Of a DNA stretch of 64,000 nt, positions 62,634 through 64,000 are shown in pieces. Below the pieces are notes generated by a model. The model ran no database searches, was not told the DNA's origin, and was given only the letters and a program-made list of their open reading frames with translations. Position 1 is the first letter of the stretch, and each line of letters starts with the position of its first letter. Location: NCBI RefSeq assembly GCF_038066595.1, contig NZ_JBBUTH010000004.1, positions 186,001 through 250,000 of the forward strand, written 5' to 3'. Origin of the DNA: Pseudaquabacterium inlustre (GTDB lineage Bacteria > Pseudomonadota > Gammaproteobacteria > Burkholderiales > Burkholderiaceae_C). Position numbers and translations under genes: made by a program.

Positions 62634-63953
62634 ATGCTCGACATCAACCTGCTGCGCCGCGACCTGAACGGCGTCGTCGCCCGGCTCGAGGCGCGCAAGA
62701 ACCCGCAGCCCTTCCTGGACGTGGCGCGCTTCAGCGCACTGGAAGCCGAACGCAAGACCCTGCAGACCCGCACCGAGGAACTGCAGGCGCAGCGCAATGC
62801 GCTGAGCAAGCAGATCGGCATGCTCAAGGGCAAGGCCGCCAAAGGTGAAGACACCTCGGCGCAAGTGGCCGAGCTGATGGCCCAGGTGGCCGCCGCGGCC
62901 GACGAGATGGCCAGCGGCGCCACGCGCCTGGACGCGCTGCAGACCGAGCTGCAGGGCCTGCTGCTGTCGGTGCCCAATCTGCCCGACGAGAGTGTGCCGG
63001 CTGGCACCGACGAAACCGGCAACGTCGAGGTGCGGCGCTGGGGCACGCCGGGCAGCTTCGCCTTCGAGGTGAAGGACCATGTGGACCTGGGCGCACCGCT
63101 GGGGCTGGATTTCGAAACCGGCGCCAAGCTGGCCGGCGCGCGCTTCAGCTTCATGCGTGGCGCCATCGCCCGGCTGCACCGCGCGCTCGCGCAGTTCATG
63201 CTGGACACGCACACCCAGAAGCACGGCTACACCGAGTGCTACACGCCCTACATGGTCAACGCCACGGCCATGCGCGGCACCGGCCAGCTGCCCAAGTTCG
63301 AGCAGGACCTGTTCCACGTGACCAGCGGCGACGGCGAGGCTTCGGGCAGCAAGTGGTACCTGATCCCCACCTCGGAAGTCACGCTCACCAACACCGTGGC
63401 CGACAGCATCCTCAGCGCCGAGCAGCTGCCGATCAAGCTGACCGGCCACACGCCGTGCTTCCGCTCGGAGGCCGGCAGCGCCGGCCGCGACACGCGCGGC
63501 ATGATCCGCCAGCACCAGTTCGACAAGGTGGAGATGGTGCAGATCGTCGCCCCCGACCAGAGCTTAGCCGCGCTGGACGAGATGGTGGGCCATGCCGAGT
63601 CCATCCTGCAGGCGCTGGAGCTGCCGTACCGCGTGATGCTGCTGTGCAGCGGCGACATGGGCTTCGGCGCCGTGAAGACCTTCGACCTGGAGGTGTGGCT
63701 GCCGGCACAGGGCACCTACCGCGAGATCAGTTCGTGCAGCAGCATGGGCGCCTTCCAGGCGCGGCGCATGCAGGCCCGGTTCAAGAACGCCCAGGGCAAG
63801 ACCGAGCTGGTGCACACGCTCAACGGCTCGGGCCTGGCGGTGGGCCGCACGCTGGTGGCGCTGCTGGAGAACCACCAGCAGGCCGACGGCAGCATCGCCG
63901 TGCCGGCCGCGCTGCAGCCGTATCTGGGCGGGCAGACCGTGCTGCGCGCCTGA
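62634..63953 (+). CDS. serS: Seryl-tRNA synthetase
   Basis: SerS charges tRNA-Ser. The 439-residue class II synthetase has the N-terminal antiparallel coiled coil that clasps the tRNA long arm (LEAERKTLQTRTEELQAQRNALSKQIG). Motif 2 is FRSEAGSAGRDTRGMIRQHQFDKVEM and motif 3 is NGSGLAVGRTLVALLENHQ. The serine pocket ends with SSCSSMGAFQARR. The length is normal. ATG 62634 follows a CGAGGA ribosome site. The last 47 bases of the window, after its TGA, contain no recognisable feature. Confidence 0.97.
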   Translation: MLDINLLRRDLNGVVARLEARKNPQPFLDVARFSALEAERKTLQTRTEELQAQRNALSKQIGMLKGKAAKGEDTSAQVAELMAQVAAAADEMASGATRLDALQTELQGLLLSVPNLPDESVPAGTDETGNVEVRRWGTPGSFAFEVKDHVDLGAPLGLDFETGAKLAGARFSFMRGAIARLHRALAQFMLDTHTQKHGYTECYTPYMVNATAMRGTGQLPKFEQDLFHVTSGDGEASGSKWYLIPTSEVTLTNTVADSILSAEQLPIKLTGHTPCFRSEAGSAGRDTRGMIRQHQFDKVEMVQIVAPDQSLAALDEMVGHAESILQALELPYRVMLLCSGDMGFGAVKTFDLEVWLPAQGTYREISSCSSMGAFQARRMQARFKNAQGKTELVHTLNGSGLAVGRTLVALLENHQQADGSIAVPAALQPYLGGQTVLRA

Positions 63954-64000
63954 ATCCGCGCGAACAATTGCCGCGGGGCTGGAGCAGGCGCCAAAACCTG

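Noticed and set aside
63954..64000. A possible tRNA-Ser start after serS
   Set aside because: The last 47 bases show no tRNA arm pattern, and the window ends too early to judge.

Overview
The window is GC-rich, densely coded chromosomal DNA from a betaproteobacterium, most likely order Burkholderiales close to the Rubrivivax/Leptothrix/Ideonella group. This rests on gene order (rpoS-rlmD; carAB-greA-DUF4149-yhbY; rlmE-ftsH-folP-glmM-pstSCAB-phoU-phoB-phoR; trxA-rho-rpmE2; dnaX-ybaB-recR), on a Bug-type tripartite tricarboxylate binding protein, on a PEP-CTERM protein, and on the strong G/C bias at third codon positions. That bias also produces long spurious antisense reading frames. No insertion sequence, phage gene, CRISPR array, tRNA or rRNA was seen. 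One RNA gene, the 4.5S signal recognition particle RNA, is present.

Layout: 0-4.4 kb holds the end of rpoS, an orphan branched-chain-type binding protein, rlmD, a Bax inhibitor-1 membrane protein and a GlcG/HbpS protein. 4.4-10.6 kb holds carA-carB behind a structured leader, greA, DUF4149 and yhbY. 10.6-16.7 kb holds an orphan solute-binding protein, rlmE, ftsH, folP and glmM. 16.7-23.6 kb is the phosphate regulon (Pho boxes, pstSCAB, phoU, phoB, phoR). 23.5-27.6 kb (minus strand) holds an ArnT-like membrane glycosyltransferase, rpmE2, rho with a long leader, and trxA.

27.8-37.2 kb is the least ordinary part, a signalling block. It holds a pseudokinase-HDOD protein translationally coupled to an active-looking Ser/Thr kinase-HDOD-GAF protein, the 4.5S RNA gene on the opposite strand, an OmpR-type response regulator, two tandem paralogous seven-helix histidine kinases, and a Crp/Fnr regulator with a direct-repeat operator candidate. 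37.3-47.6 kb holds a phospholipase D-type lipoprotein, a divergent PurM-like protein, dnaX-ybaB-recR-cupin, an MltD-like transglycosylase with gloB, a methyltransferase-like protein and rnhA.

47.6-52.6 kb holds an orphan cheR-cheD-cheB set. Next to it is a coupled trio: a diguanylate cyclase, a MinD/FlhG-like ATPase and a group II truncated haemoglobin. 52.6-64 kb holds a hairpin array, a LysR regulator divergent from an M20 amidohydrolase and a Bug binding protein, a two-component system followed by a PEP-CTERM protein, smr, radC, an FKBP isomerase, ispH and serS.

Regulatory signals readable by eye include Pho boxes before pstS, tandem hairpins between pstS and pstC, and a promoter for rho inside the end of trxA. 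Several -10-like hexamers lie only 6-8 bases before a start codon, suggesting leaderless or near-leaderless mRNAs. A 36-bp palindromic repeat occurs twice, 50 kb apart, each time six or seven bases after a stop codon.
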